Assembly: GCA_041623475.1 (NCBI GenBank)
Contig: JBFJWU010000056.1
Span: 1 to 13,388 of the forward strand
Length of the DNA: 13,388 bases
Source: JBFJWU01 sp041623475 [NCBI: bacterium]
GTDB taxonomy: Bacteria > J088
Direction: 5' to 3'
Positions 1 to 7,300 of this stretch are shown piece after piece; within the stretch, counting starts at the first letter, position 1; every line of letters starts with the position of its first letter. The translations under genes and the position numbers were made by a program. The notes under the pieces are model-generated. The model worked only from the letters and a program-made list of their open reading frames with translations, did not search any database and was not told where the DNA came from.

Positions 1-63
1 GTAGCTTTCCAGATTGGCAACAGGACCAAGGGGTTCGACGGGATCGATCCCGCGATTAGATAG
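1..63 (+). CDS. Possible 3' end of an upstream gene (partial)
   Basis: Frame 1 is open from the window edge to a TAG at 61-63 and would encode the last 20 residues of a protein, ending in GIDPAIR. About 14 of 20 codons end in G or C, which fits coding DNA in this region but is a very short sample. No family can be recognised. The other two plus frames stop at 2-4 and 57-59. The start lies outside the window, so this may be chance. Confidence 0.3.
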   Translation, partial: VAFQIGNRTKGFDGIDPAIR

Positions 64-76
64 TCGTGCCACGAAT

Positions 77-165
77 GTTCCTACCTTTCAGACACAATTT
101 TTTCAACAAAACCGTGCCGTGTCTTGGCCCGTTCTTCCCTGCAGGAAACTCCGGATGGTAGGAAC
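77..165. repeat. Nested inverted repeat in non-coding DNA
   Basis: GTTCCTACC (77-85) and GGTAGGAAC (157-165) are perfect inverted copies. Inside them AGACAC (90-95) pairs with GTGTCT (119-124), and TTCC (135-138) with GGAA (144-147). Together these could form one closing stem with two inner hairpins. The motif CAGAC also occurs beside both outer arms. The region 64-283 contains no convincing gene; the short open frame across it starts at TTG, has no ribosome site and crosses the repeat. It could be a REP-like or small non-autonomous repeat, or a structured RNA. One copy cannot decide. Confidence 0.4.
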
Positions 166-283
166 GTGTCAGACGCCGGACGCGAAACCAGCGAATCCAC
201 AATAGTGGTCAACGATTCGTATTCTATCGTTAATTGGCGAAATCTAACACTTGTAACTTAACGAAACAAACGGCCGTCGGGAC

Positions 284-1273
284 TCAGTCGACCAATACAA
301 CAATCTTGCCATTGGCCTCGTTGTTTTCCAGCACCCGATGGGCTTCGGCGATTTCATCAAACTGGAAAACGCGGCCGATCCGGACCTGGTAATCACCTGC
401 GGAAATGTCGTCCACGAATGACTGCAGGGGCGTATTGGCAAACTCTTCGGGCCCGCCCGCATAGGTGGTCAGGTAGCTGCCTGTGGGAATGACATCCATG
501 GGGCTGAAGTTGTCGTACGCCCAGCTGTTGCCGACCATACCCGTCATGCATGCGATGCCACCCTGCCTGAGGCAGCGAATTGAATCGGTCAGTGTCGTCG
601 TGCCCACCAGTTCCAGGACCTTGTCCACGCCGCCGCCGGTAATCCGGTGCACCTCATCTGCGACAGCGCCCGAATCCAGGATCGCGTGGTTGGCATCCCT
701 GGATTCAAGTTCCGCCAGGCGGGACTCGTTGCGCGAGGTTGCCAGCACTTGTGCGCCCATGGTTCGCGCAATGTGCGCCGCCGCATATCCGACCGATGTC
801 GTCCCGCCCCGGATCAGCAGCGTCTCGCCAGCCGCCAGCTTCAGGGCAATTGTTAACGAGCCATAGGCCGTCTGCAGCATTTCCGGAATTGCGCCCAGGG
901 TCGCCCAATCCAGGTCGGTCTCCATCGCCAGGACCTGGGCGGCTGGCACACAGAAATACTCTGCGTAACCACCGGGAAACTGGCGACCCATTCCCCCCAT
1001 GGCCGTTGCGATTCGGGAACCGGGTTGCAGGACACCACGGGAATCCCGGACGACCTCGCCAACCGCCTCGATTCCTGGTATGACCGGAAATTTGACTGTC
1101 GGCGAATGCCCCTGGCGGGTAAACAGTTCAGACCGGTTAAGGCCAAACGCCCTTGTTCGTGCCAGGACCCAACCGTCTTTCAAAGTGGGAACGGGTACGG
1201 TTTCGATCTTCAATACCTCGGGCCCGCCCGCTTCGCGAAGTACTACGGCCCTCATCGTGTCTGGAGTTGTCAT
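284..1273 (-). CDS. Quinone-oxidoreductase-type medium-chain dehydrogenase (zinc-independent)
   Basis: This 329-residue protein has the usual length of the MDR superfamily and should reduce quinones, enones or similar carbonyls with NAD(P)H in the cytoplasm. Residues about 1-120 form the GroES-like domain, with FGLNRSE (N46) where zinc alcohol dehydrogenases carry their catalytic cysteine, followed by PGIEAVGEV. Residues about 150-175 are the Rossmann nucleotide site, LLIRGGTTSVGYAAA. The missing zinc ligands point to the quinone oxidoreductase branch. The ATG at 1273 is favoured because AGGGGA lies about 7 bases upstream; M7 is the alternative. It follows the SnoaL-like gene by 49 bp on the same strand and probably shares its promoter and LysR control. 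The exact substrate is unknown. Confidence 0.88.
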   Translation of the reverse strand: MTTPDTMRAVVLREAGGPEVLKIETVPVPTLKDGWVLARTRAFGLNRSELFTRQGHSPTVKFPVIPGIEAVGEVVRDSRGVLQPGSRIATAMGGMGRQFPGGYAEYFCVPAAQVLAMETDLDWATLGAIPEMLQTAYGSLTIALKLAAGETLLIRGGTTSVGYAAAHIARTMGAQVLATSRNESRLAELESRDANHAILDSGAVADEVHRITGGGVDKVLELVGTTTLTDSIRCLRQGGIACMTGMVGNSWAYDNFSPMDVIPTGSYLTTYAGGPEEFANTPLQSFVDDISAGDYQVRIGRVFQFDEIAEAHRVLENNEANGKIVVLVD

Positions 1274-1322
1274 TCAGTATTCCCCTGCAACTGTACCGGC
1301 TGTCTTGCTGGTACGGTCCTGA

Positions 1323-1772
1323 TTATTGTCTGGGTTGGTTTGTCGAAAACAGGTAGCGATGAATCTTCCAGCTTCTGCCCTGCTTTTTGAAGACAAACAG
1401 TTCATTATTGCCCTCGGCAACGACGGCGCCGTTTTCCAGAATTGTTGTCTCGCCGGCCGAACTGGTCCTGGCCCACGCGGTATCTCCCAATACTTCGATC
1501 TCGTCGATGGTGAACTTGATATCAAGCTTGATCGTGGCAAAGACGTTTTCATAGGCCGTGCGCACACTGTCACGACCAGTTTGGGCCGGCGCGTGCTGTG
1601 GCATGAATACGGGACTGTCTCCGTAAACATCCATTACGCCGTCCACGTCGCCGGCCACGAGTGCCGTTTCGTAGGCCAGAATTGCGGATCTCACTTTGCC
1701 TTCTGCGGAAGCCGCGTGGGAGAGTACGGGAATTAGTAATACAAGAATGAGCCCCGAAGTAATCGTTTTCAT
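1323..1772 (-). CDS. Secreted SnoaL/DUF4440-like protein (SgcJ/EcaC type)
   Basis: The 149-residue product starts with a signal peptide (K2, hydrophobic TSGLILVLLIPVLS, probable cut after AASA near residue 23), so it should be periplasmic. The rest matches the NTF2-like cone fold: an early helix ending in GDVDGVMDVYGDSPVFMP, a middle section with APAQTGRDSVRTAYENVF, a strand pair with LGDTAWARTSS, and a final GRSWKIHRYLFST. This family, often called SgcJ/EcaC or DUF4440, binds small hydrophobic molecules or acts as an isomerase or hydrolase; members are rarely characterised. AAAGGAA precedes the ATG, a good ribosome site. It is the first gene after the predicted promoter and precedes the dehydrogenase gene, suggesting joint handling of one small metabolite. 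The specific function is unknown. Confidence 0.83.
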   Translation of the reverse strand: MKTITSGLILVLLIPVLSHAASAEGKVRSAILAYETALVAGDVDGVMDVYGDSPVFMPQHAPAQTGRDSVRTAYENVFATIKLDIKFTIDEIEVLGDTAWARTSSAGETTILENGAVVAEGNNELFVFKKQGRSWKIHRYLFSTNQPRQ

Positions 1773-1807
1773 ATCAGATTCCTTTCATTTGTCTGGTACA
1801 CAAAGAA

Positions 1808-1836
1808 AGTATAGGTCCGGAATTTTATAATTACAA
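1808..1836 (-). promoter_or_regulatory. Sigma70-type promoter for the SnoaL-like/dehydrogenase pair
   Basis: On the minus strand TTGTAA (1831-1836, 4 of 6 to consensus) and TATACT (1808-1813, 5 of 6) are separated by exactly 17 bp. Transcription would begin near 1800, giving a leader of about 28 bases with the AAAGGAA ribosome site. The -35 box lies inside the AT-rich dyad proposed as the LysR site. Confidence 0.6.
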
Positions 1837-1848
1837 ATAATCATTTAT
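1827..1848. promoter_or_regulatory. Putative LysR operator (AT-rich dyad)
   Basis: ATTA (1830-1833) and TAAT (1838-1841) form a dyad with a 4-base centre, inside an outer ATAA (1827-1830) and TTAT (1845-1848) pair. It sits between the divergent genes and covers the -35 box of the minus-strand promoter, where LysR-type regulators usually bind. The sequence is AT-rich, so chance dyads are likely and assignment rests mainly on position. Confidence 0.4.
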
Positions 1849-1857
1849 TTTAAAATC

Positions 1858-1863
1858 TATAAT
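1858..1863 (+). promoter_or_regulatory. Perfect -10 box just upstream of lysR
   Basis: TATAAT at 1858-1863 matches the consensus fully. Its last base is 9 positions before the A of the lysR ATG at 1872, so transcription would start at or within about 2 bases of the start codon. No Shine-Dalgarno sequence precedes the ATG (GTTACCTT). The -35 region is weak, as expected for an activator-dependent or autoregulated promoter. Confidence 0.45.
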
Positions 1864-1871
1864 GTTACCTT

Positions 1872-2774
1872 ATGACTATTGATGATTTGAAAACATTGAT
1901 TGCGCTGCTCGAAACGGAACATGTCGGTCGAACGGCGCGACGGTTGGGAGTATCCCAACCAGCCGTATCGCAGGCGCTCAAGCGTCTTCGCGCGACGTTC
2001 GAGGATGACATCCTGGTGCGCACGAAACACCAAATGGTCGCGACTCAACAGATGATTGCCCGACTGCCGGAATTGAGGCGTGCGTTGGCCGAGTTCGAGA
2101 CGGCCGTACGGCCAGTATCGGACCCCGATCTGCAAAACTTTTCGGGGGAATTCAAGATAGCCATCGACGGCAACCTGGCGTTTCAATTCCTGGCGCGGTT
2201 TGTCCGCGAAGCGCGACCGATGTGGCCCCACGCCCGATTTGCGATTCAGGGCGTTGACGACATGTGCTTCGACAAACTGATTCGGTCAGAGCTGGATGTT
2301 GTGATGACCAGAGTTCGCAGTGTCAGTAGCGAACTCCATGAACACAAACTCTATCCTGAAACAACGGTTCTGCTTGTGGACCGCCGGCATCCGTTTGTCG
2401 GCAACGTCCCGGATTTGCAGGAGTACCTTGCGGCCAATCATCTGGTTGTCGGCACTGAACATCCGATCAAGTCGCAAATAGACGAATTGTTGGCGAACAA
2501 AGGTTTGGGAAGAAGGGTGGCGCTTCGACTGCCCGACTTCAGGCAAGTAGCCGATTTGCTCGTCGGTACCGAACTCGTGTTTTCTGCACCTGCCTCATTA
2601 GCCAAATGCCTCACGACCCACAACAAGAATCTGAGAATTCAGCAGTGCCCGGTTGACGTCCCGACCTATTGGTACGGAATCTATGCCAGCAGAAACGGCC
2701 TGAGAAACCACAAGACCGCCGCGCTTATGAATAAGCTGATCGCTTTTTTTGACGAAGAATTTGGAGGGAATTGA
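1872..2774 (+). CDS. LysR-family transcriptional regulator
   Basis: The 300-residue length is typical of LysR regulators. The N-terminus is the winged helix-turn-helix: LKTLIALLETEHVGRTARRL, then GVSQPAVSQALKRLR at about residues 26-40 as the recognition helix region, then the wing FEDDILVRTK. Residues about 90-295 are the periplasmic-binding-protein-like effector domain, starting near FSGEFKIAIDGNLAF. Such proteins bind DNA as tetramers and switch a divergent target when a small molecule binds. The divergent SnoaL-like/dehydrogenase pair is the obvious target, and autoregulation is likely. The effector cannot be deduced. Its 3' end faces the cyclase gene, 33 bp away. The upstream gap is clearly AT-richer than its surroundings. 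Confidence 0.9.
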   Translation: MTIDDLKTLIALLETEHVGRTARRLGVSQPAVSQALKRLRATFEDDILVRTKHQMVATQQMIARLPELRRALAEFETAVRPVSDPDLQNFSGEFKIAIDGNLAFQFLARFVREARPMWPHARFAIQGVDDMCFDKLIRSELDVVMTRVRSVSSELHEHKLYPETTVLLVDRRHPFVGNVPDLQEYLAANHLVVGTEHPIKSQIDELLANKGLGRRVALRLPDFRQVADLLVGTELVFSAPASLAKCLTTHNKNLRIQQCPVDVPTYWYGIYASRNGLRNHKTAALMNKLIAFFDEEFGGN

Positions 2775-2807
2775 TTCCTGAAGTCACGTTGTCCCGGTCC
2801 ACAAAAC

Positions 2808-4103
2808 TCAAGATGACCGATTTTTCTTGCCAACCAGCCACCAGGTCTCCGACAATCCCTTGCCTTTCAGGTCGACCAGGCCTCGCTCTTGAAATTCGTA
2901 GTCACCCTCGAGCAGGCAATACGTTGCTTGCCCAACTTGGATCTTTGTCGCTTCGCCGTGGCTTTCAAGGCGGCTCGCCGTATTGACAACATCGCCCCAA
3001 AGATCATAGATAAACTTTTTCCGACCAATAACCCCAGCAACAACCGCGCCACTGTTGAGGCCGATTCGAATCTGCAGCGGGTCTCCTGACGGTGTCGCAT
3101 AGCTGTCAATCACGTCTTGCATGTCCAACGCCATGTCGGCTACAGCTTGAGCATGATCATCGCGAGGCAACGGTAGCCCAGCAGCTGCCATGTAGGCGTC
3201 GCCAATGGTCTTGATTTTCTCGAGCCCGTGCTTTTCTACCAGGTTGTCGAATTCGGAAAACACATCATTGAGCAGACTTACGAGGTCTCCCGGATCGAGC
3301 TGGTCTGCGAGGGGTGTAAACCCGGCAATATCGGCAAACAATACGGACACATTTTCGAAAGCCTCGGCAATATGTCCTTCCTGATGCTTCAGCTTTTCGG
3401 CAATGGGCTCTGGCAACACATTCAAGAGCAGTTTTTCAGATTGTTGATGTGCGGACTCCAGCTCTAAAGCCTGCTTTTTCAGCTCCAGATTTGCGAGAAA
3501 GTTTAGACGTTGGCTGTGCGTCAGTACCTGTCCCAAAACGATGCTCATAACGACGCAGGTTGCCAGAACAATCAAAACAGTAGTCAAGAACGGACTGTCC
3601 AGGTGGTTCGGGTTCGTTACAAAATATGCGACAGCAAAAGAGCCTGCGAATGCGGTCTGGTAGACGGCCCGTCTGTAAAAAGATACAGGTACCAATGCCG
3701 GTACCATTGTCAGACCATATATCGGGTAGAAAAATGGCTGGTCCAACCCGCCGAGCATTGAAGATGCGTATCCGCACGTCGCCAGAACAGCGAGCCCGGC
3801 GAATTCCAGCAGGCGAACTGCTACAACGTGTTGCTGCTGTTCCGGAAATGCTCGTGGCACAAACAGGACAAGCAACGCGGACAAAACGCCGACAACACGC
3901 CAGGTCACGAATACCTGAATGACCTCCGGCTTGCCCTCAAATAACAGGAAATCACTTGGCCAGGTGACCAGAATCGCGGACATAAACGCAACAGCCGTCA
4001 CATTACTCATGCCGTAGGCTTTCTTTTGCAATTCAGCGCGAAATGCCGACCGTATCGCCGGGGAATCCCCGGAATACGTCAGGCGGTCAGATACTAATTT
4101 CAT
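2808..4103 (-). CDS. Membrane-bound class III adenylate cyclase, six transmembrane helices
   Basis: Numbered from the ATG at 4103 (431 residues), hydrophobic segments near 34-55, 61-86, 93-116, 124-142, 146-162 and 172-194 give six membrane helices. A helical linker (about 205-245, ending NVLPEPIAEKLK) leads to a cytoplasmic class III cyclase domain. All key residues are visible: metal-binding D258 in FADIAGF and D302 in TIGDAYM, adenine-selecting K298 and D367 (YDLWGD), and transition-state N374 and R378 in VNTASRLES. The K/D pair argues for ATP to cAMP rather than cGMP. The layout resembles the six-helix cyclases such as mycobacterial Rv1625c; the membrane part may sense a lipid or membrane signal (inference). 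A TTG start at 4118 would add 5 residues; neither start has a clear ribosome site. Confidence 0.9.
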   Translation of the reverse strand: MKLVSDRLTYSGDSPAIRSAFRAELQKKAYGMSNVTAVAFMSAILVTWPSDFLLFEGKPEVIQVFVTWRVVGVLSALLVLFVPRAFPEQQQHVVAVRLLEFAGLAVLATCGYASSMLGGLDQPFFYPIYGLTMVPALVPVSFYRRAVYQTAFAGSFAVAYFVTNPNHLDSPFLTTVLIVLATCVVMSIVLGQVLTHSQRLNFLANLELKKQALELESAHQQSEKLLLNVLPEPIAEKLKHQEGHIAEAFENVSVLFADIAGFTPLADQLDPGDLVSLLNDVFSEFDNLVEKHGLEKIKTIGDAYMAAAGLPLPRDDHAQAVADMALDMQDVIDSYATPSGDPLQIRIGLNSGAVVAGVIGRKKFIYDLWGDVVNTASRLESHGEATKIQVGQATYCLLEGDYEFQERGLVDLKGKGLSETWWLVGKKNRSS

Positions 4104-4149
4104 CAACGTTGAGATCAATTTCGCTGCAATCCGTATCGTGGCGCGTACT

Positions 4150-4164
4150 AGTCAGGTCCTGACT
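4150..4164. promoter_or_regulatory. Perfect 15-base dyad upstream of the cyclase gene
   Basis: AGTCAGG-T-CCTGACT is a perfect inverted repeat with a one-base centre. It lies just downstream of the predicted cyclase transcription start (about 4167 on the minus strand), in the position of a repressor site or an early mRNA hairpin. The bound protein is unknown. Confidence 0.5.
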
Positions 4165-4173
4165 TTCCCTGGT

Positions 4174-4201
4174 TTGATACCTTATCAACAAAAGGGGTCA
4201 A
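4174..4201 (-). promoter_or_regulatory. Predicted cyclase promoter with a dyad over the -10 box
   Basis: On the minus strand TTGACC (4196-4201, 5 of 6) and TATCAA (4174-4179, 4 of 6) are spaced by 16 bp, placing the start of transcription near 4167. The -10 box is one arm of a perfect dyad, TTGATA-CCT-TATCAA on the plus strand (4174-4188), centred 24 bp from the other dyad, so the two face roughly the same side of the helix. A regulator bound here would block the promoter. Confidence 0.4.
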
Positions 4202-4242
4202 GGCTTTTTGTCAAACAATTCCAGGGCAAGGAATGATCAAAT

Positions 4243-4298
4243 TCAGAATTCAAGACCCGATCCCGAATGTCTTCTTGGCCGATAGAAAAGAATTCTGA
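4243..4298. repeat. Inverted repeat between the lipoprotein and cyclase genes
   Basis: TCAGAATTC (4243-4251) is repeated as GAATTCTGA (4290-4298) with 38 bases between. It follows the stop of the giant lipoprotein gene on the minus strand, so it may be a weak transcript end or a protein site. There is no adjoining T tract, which argues against a standard intrinsic terminator. Confidence 0.35.
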
Positions 4299-4332
4299 GA
4301 GTCAAATTTCTGCAAGAATCAATGCTGGATGA

Positions 4333-7300
4333 TCAGAATGGAGGGATGCGGGTTACCGTGCTGCTTTTGGACCGGCCGTTGAAATTAAACCCCAGGCGAA
4401 CCTGCAAAGTTGTTGCGTCGTAGAAACTGATCGCCGCCCGTCCTGCCGAGTCTATTTGCACGGACGTATGCTTACCTGTATCGCCGCTGATCGCCAGCGA
4501 ATGAGCCTGCCATTTACCGGACGCGTTGGTTGCAACCTTCAGATCCCCGTCTGTCTGGTCGTAGTAGCTGATGTACAGGGCACCATCAGTATCAGTTGCA
4601 ATCGCAGCGTGGGTACCCACATGATTGTCCGTGTCAATGTGCGTGGTGATCCACGATCCAGACTGGTTTGTCGCATAGGCCAGGTCGGAACCGGCCTGGT
4701 CAAAGTAAGCAATGTGGGGCACTCCTGAACCATCAACCGTGATCGCAGCACGGTGGCCAATCGCCAGGATACTGCCGGCCGAACCAACCGTTTCCACTTG
4801 CCAACTGCCGGTTACGTTGGTTGCATATTTCAGCGTGACCAGGTTGCTGTCAATATAGGCGATGTGGATGTTGCCTTCGCTGTCAGCAACAAGCGACACG
4901 CCTTCGGCGGCAGCGACAGAATCAACCACCGCCTCGACCCAGGACCCGGAGAGGCCGGTCGTATAAATCAGCGCACCGTCTTTTACGTAGCCGATATGCA
5001 CGTTGCCGGCGTTATCAACTGCCAGCGAAGAATCACGTCCCGCACTTCCGGCACTTTCAACAGTTTCTACAGACCAGCTGCCCCCTCCATTGGTCGCGTA
5101 CTGCAGGTCTTCGCTGGTCACATCAAAATAGCTGACGTGTGCTGCTCCAGAGCCATCAAACGCGAGCGCAACCGACGTGCCAAGGGTTCCGGCTGCATCG
5201 ATGGTTTCGATGTCCCAGACACCGGTGATATTGGCAGCATATTCAAGGTTGCCGCTGGCAAAATACGCCACCGCAACACCACCGGCTGCCAATGCCAGCG
5301 AAGTGTCCGGATTTGTTTCAATCACGGCATCGATTGTATCCAGCACGCGTGACTCCGAGGCGTCGGAGACATAGATTATTTTTTCGTTGAAAAACTCTGT
5401 GCTGTCAAAGTAGGCGAAATGCAGGATGTTGAACGGATCAATCGACAGGGCGTTGCTGCCACCGACCTTGCCGGCCGAAGCAATGGTCGAAACGACCCAG
5501 GCCCCGGATGCATTGGTGGCATATTTGAAATCCTCGCTGGTGCTCTCCCCGTAGCCGATGAAAACGTCGCCGTTCGAGTTGAGTGCAACCGAAGTCGGGC
5601 CGGCGATTGAGCCTGTTGTATCCACGGTTGTCAACACCCACGTTCCAGATGCGTTTGTGGCGTGGTACAGATCGCCTGACTGGATATAGGACAGATGCGC
5701 GTTGCCAAACTGGTCGATCGCCAGCGAAACACTTTCGCCTCCGGCTCCGTCCACCGTACCTGTTACCCAGCTTCCAGAACTATTGGTTGCATAGCGGATC
5801 ACATCGCCGGCAGCTTCGCGATATCCGATATGAATGTTTCCACCAGCATCAAGGCCAAGTGAGCTGTAGTGACCGGCATCGCCATCGGAATCGACGACCG
5901 CCGTAACCCACGTTCCAGCACTGTTGGTGGCGTAAACCAGGTCACCCCGGCTTGCATCCAGGTAGCTTATATGGCTGGTATTCGAACCGTCCAGGCGCAG
6001 GGACGGATACCGGCCGACGTCTCCAGTCGTTGCCAGTGGGAACGAAGTCCATGTACCGGTCGTGTTGTGCGCATACTTAAGATCCTGTTCGCTTGAATCG
6101 TAATAAGCAACATGCGGCGTACCCGCTGAATCCAGGTCCAGTGCCGCCGCCGCGACAGTGTTTGATTCGATTTGGTCAAACTGCCACGAACCGGAAGAAT
6201 TGGAACCGATTTGCAGCACGCCGTTGGTGTAGCTTGCGTGGGTATTGCCATCAGGATCAATCCTGATCGAAATATCCGGAATCGTGAACCCAACCTCGTT
6301 CGCGACCGTTTCCTGTACCTGAATGCCCAATCTGATGGTACTGGTCTGCACCAGGCTGTTATCACTGTTGTTGGTCCGCAGGTTGAGGGTTTCATTAAAC
6401 CGGCTCCAATCCACGTCACGGTGATAGGTCGCCTCGTTATCAATCAAGGCCGTCGAATAGCGGGCGCCAGTTGAATCCTCGTACTCGTAACTGCCCGACA
6501 AGGAAAAGGTGCCTGGTTCAACCCTGGCTGTGAAATTGTAGTTGCCCGCCTCGTCGCGCAACCATACCACCGACGTCACGGGTAAAAAAGGAAGTGCCTG
6601 TTCGACCAGCGACCAGGCGGACCGGTTGCCGACCAGGTCAACTGCCCGTATGCGGTAACTGTGTTTGCGACCGGGGTCACTGATCGCATCACGATAATCA
6701 TCTTCAAGTACGCCAAATGTCATTACCGGCACAAAACTGCTGTCCAACCCGGCAACCAGGCGTTCCAGTTCCAGCATTGTGCTGCTGCCCGGAATACTCC
6801 AGCTTAATTCGACTTCGCTGGATGAAAGAGCAAAACCGTCCCCATCGATATCAATAACCTGGAGCTCTGGCGGCTCTGGCGGTGTCTGGTCCAGTTCAAT
6901 TGCATCCGATGCAACGGTGGACAGGTTACCCGCCGCGTCGCGAACCCGGTAATAAACAGTGCGGGTCCCGTCCGCACCTGCCAACATCAGGGACAATTGC
7001 GTCGTCACCGGAACCCAGGCGCTACCGTTAAATGCCGGATCTTCACCGGACTGCATCTCGACCCCGCCATTCTGGTCCAATATTGCCAGGACAGTGGGAT
7101 CATTCGTTACCGCCTGGCCCGAGTTTAGCGAAATGGACAGTCCAGTTGGTGCCTCGTTGTCGAACAGGATCAAATCGCTGGTAGGTGACCCGTAATTGCC
7201 GGCCAGATCGACAGCCTGGGCCCAAACCCGTTTTTCAGCTTCACCGTCGGTAATTCCCGCCAGCGTCCAGACCTTGGTCGCTTCAAAATCAACCACCGCC

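Noticed and set aside
14-205. Plus-strand open frame of 63 codons
   Set aside because: TTG start, no ribosome site, no family likeness, and it crosses the nested inverted repeat.
4753-5352. Plus-strand open frame of 199 codons inside the giant lipoprotein gene
   Set aside because: It is antisense to the clear 46-residue repeats and has no recognisable domain; a composition shadow.
4375-6291. CRISPR-like or DNA satellite array
   Set aside because: The periodicity is in the protein with diverged codons; there are no identical DNA repeats or spacers.
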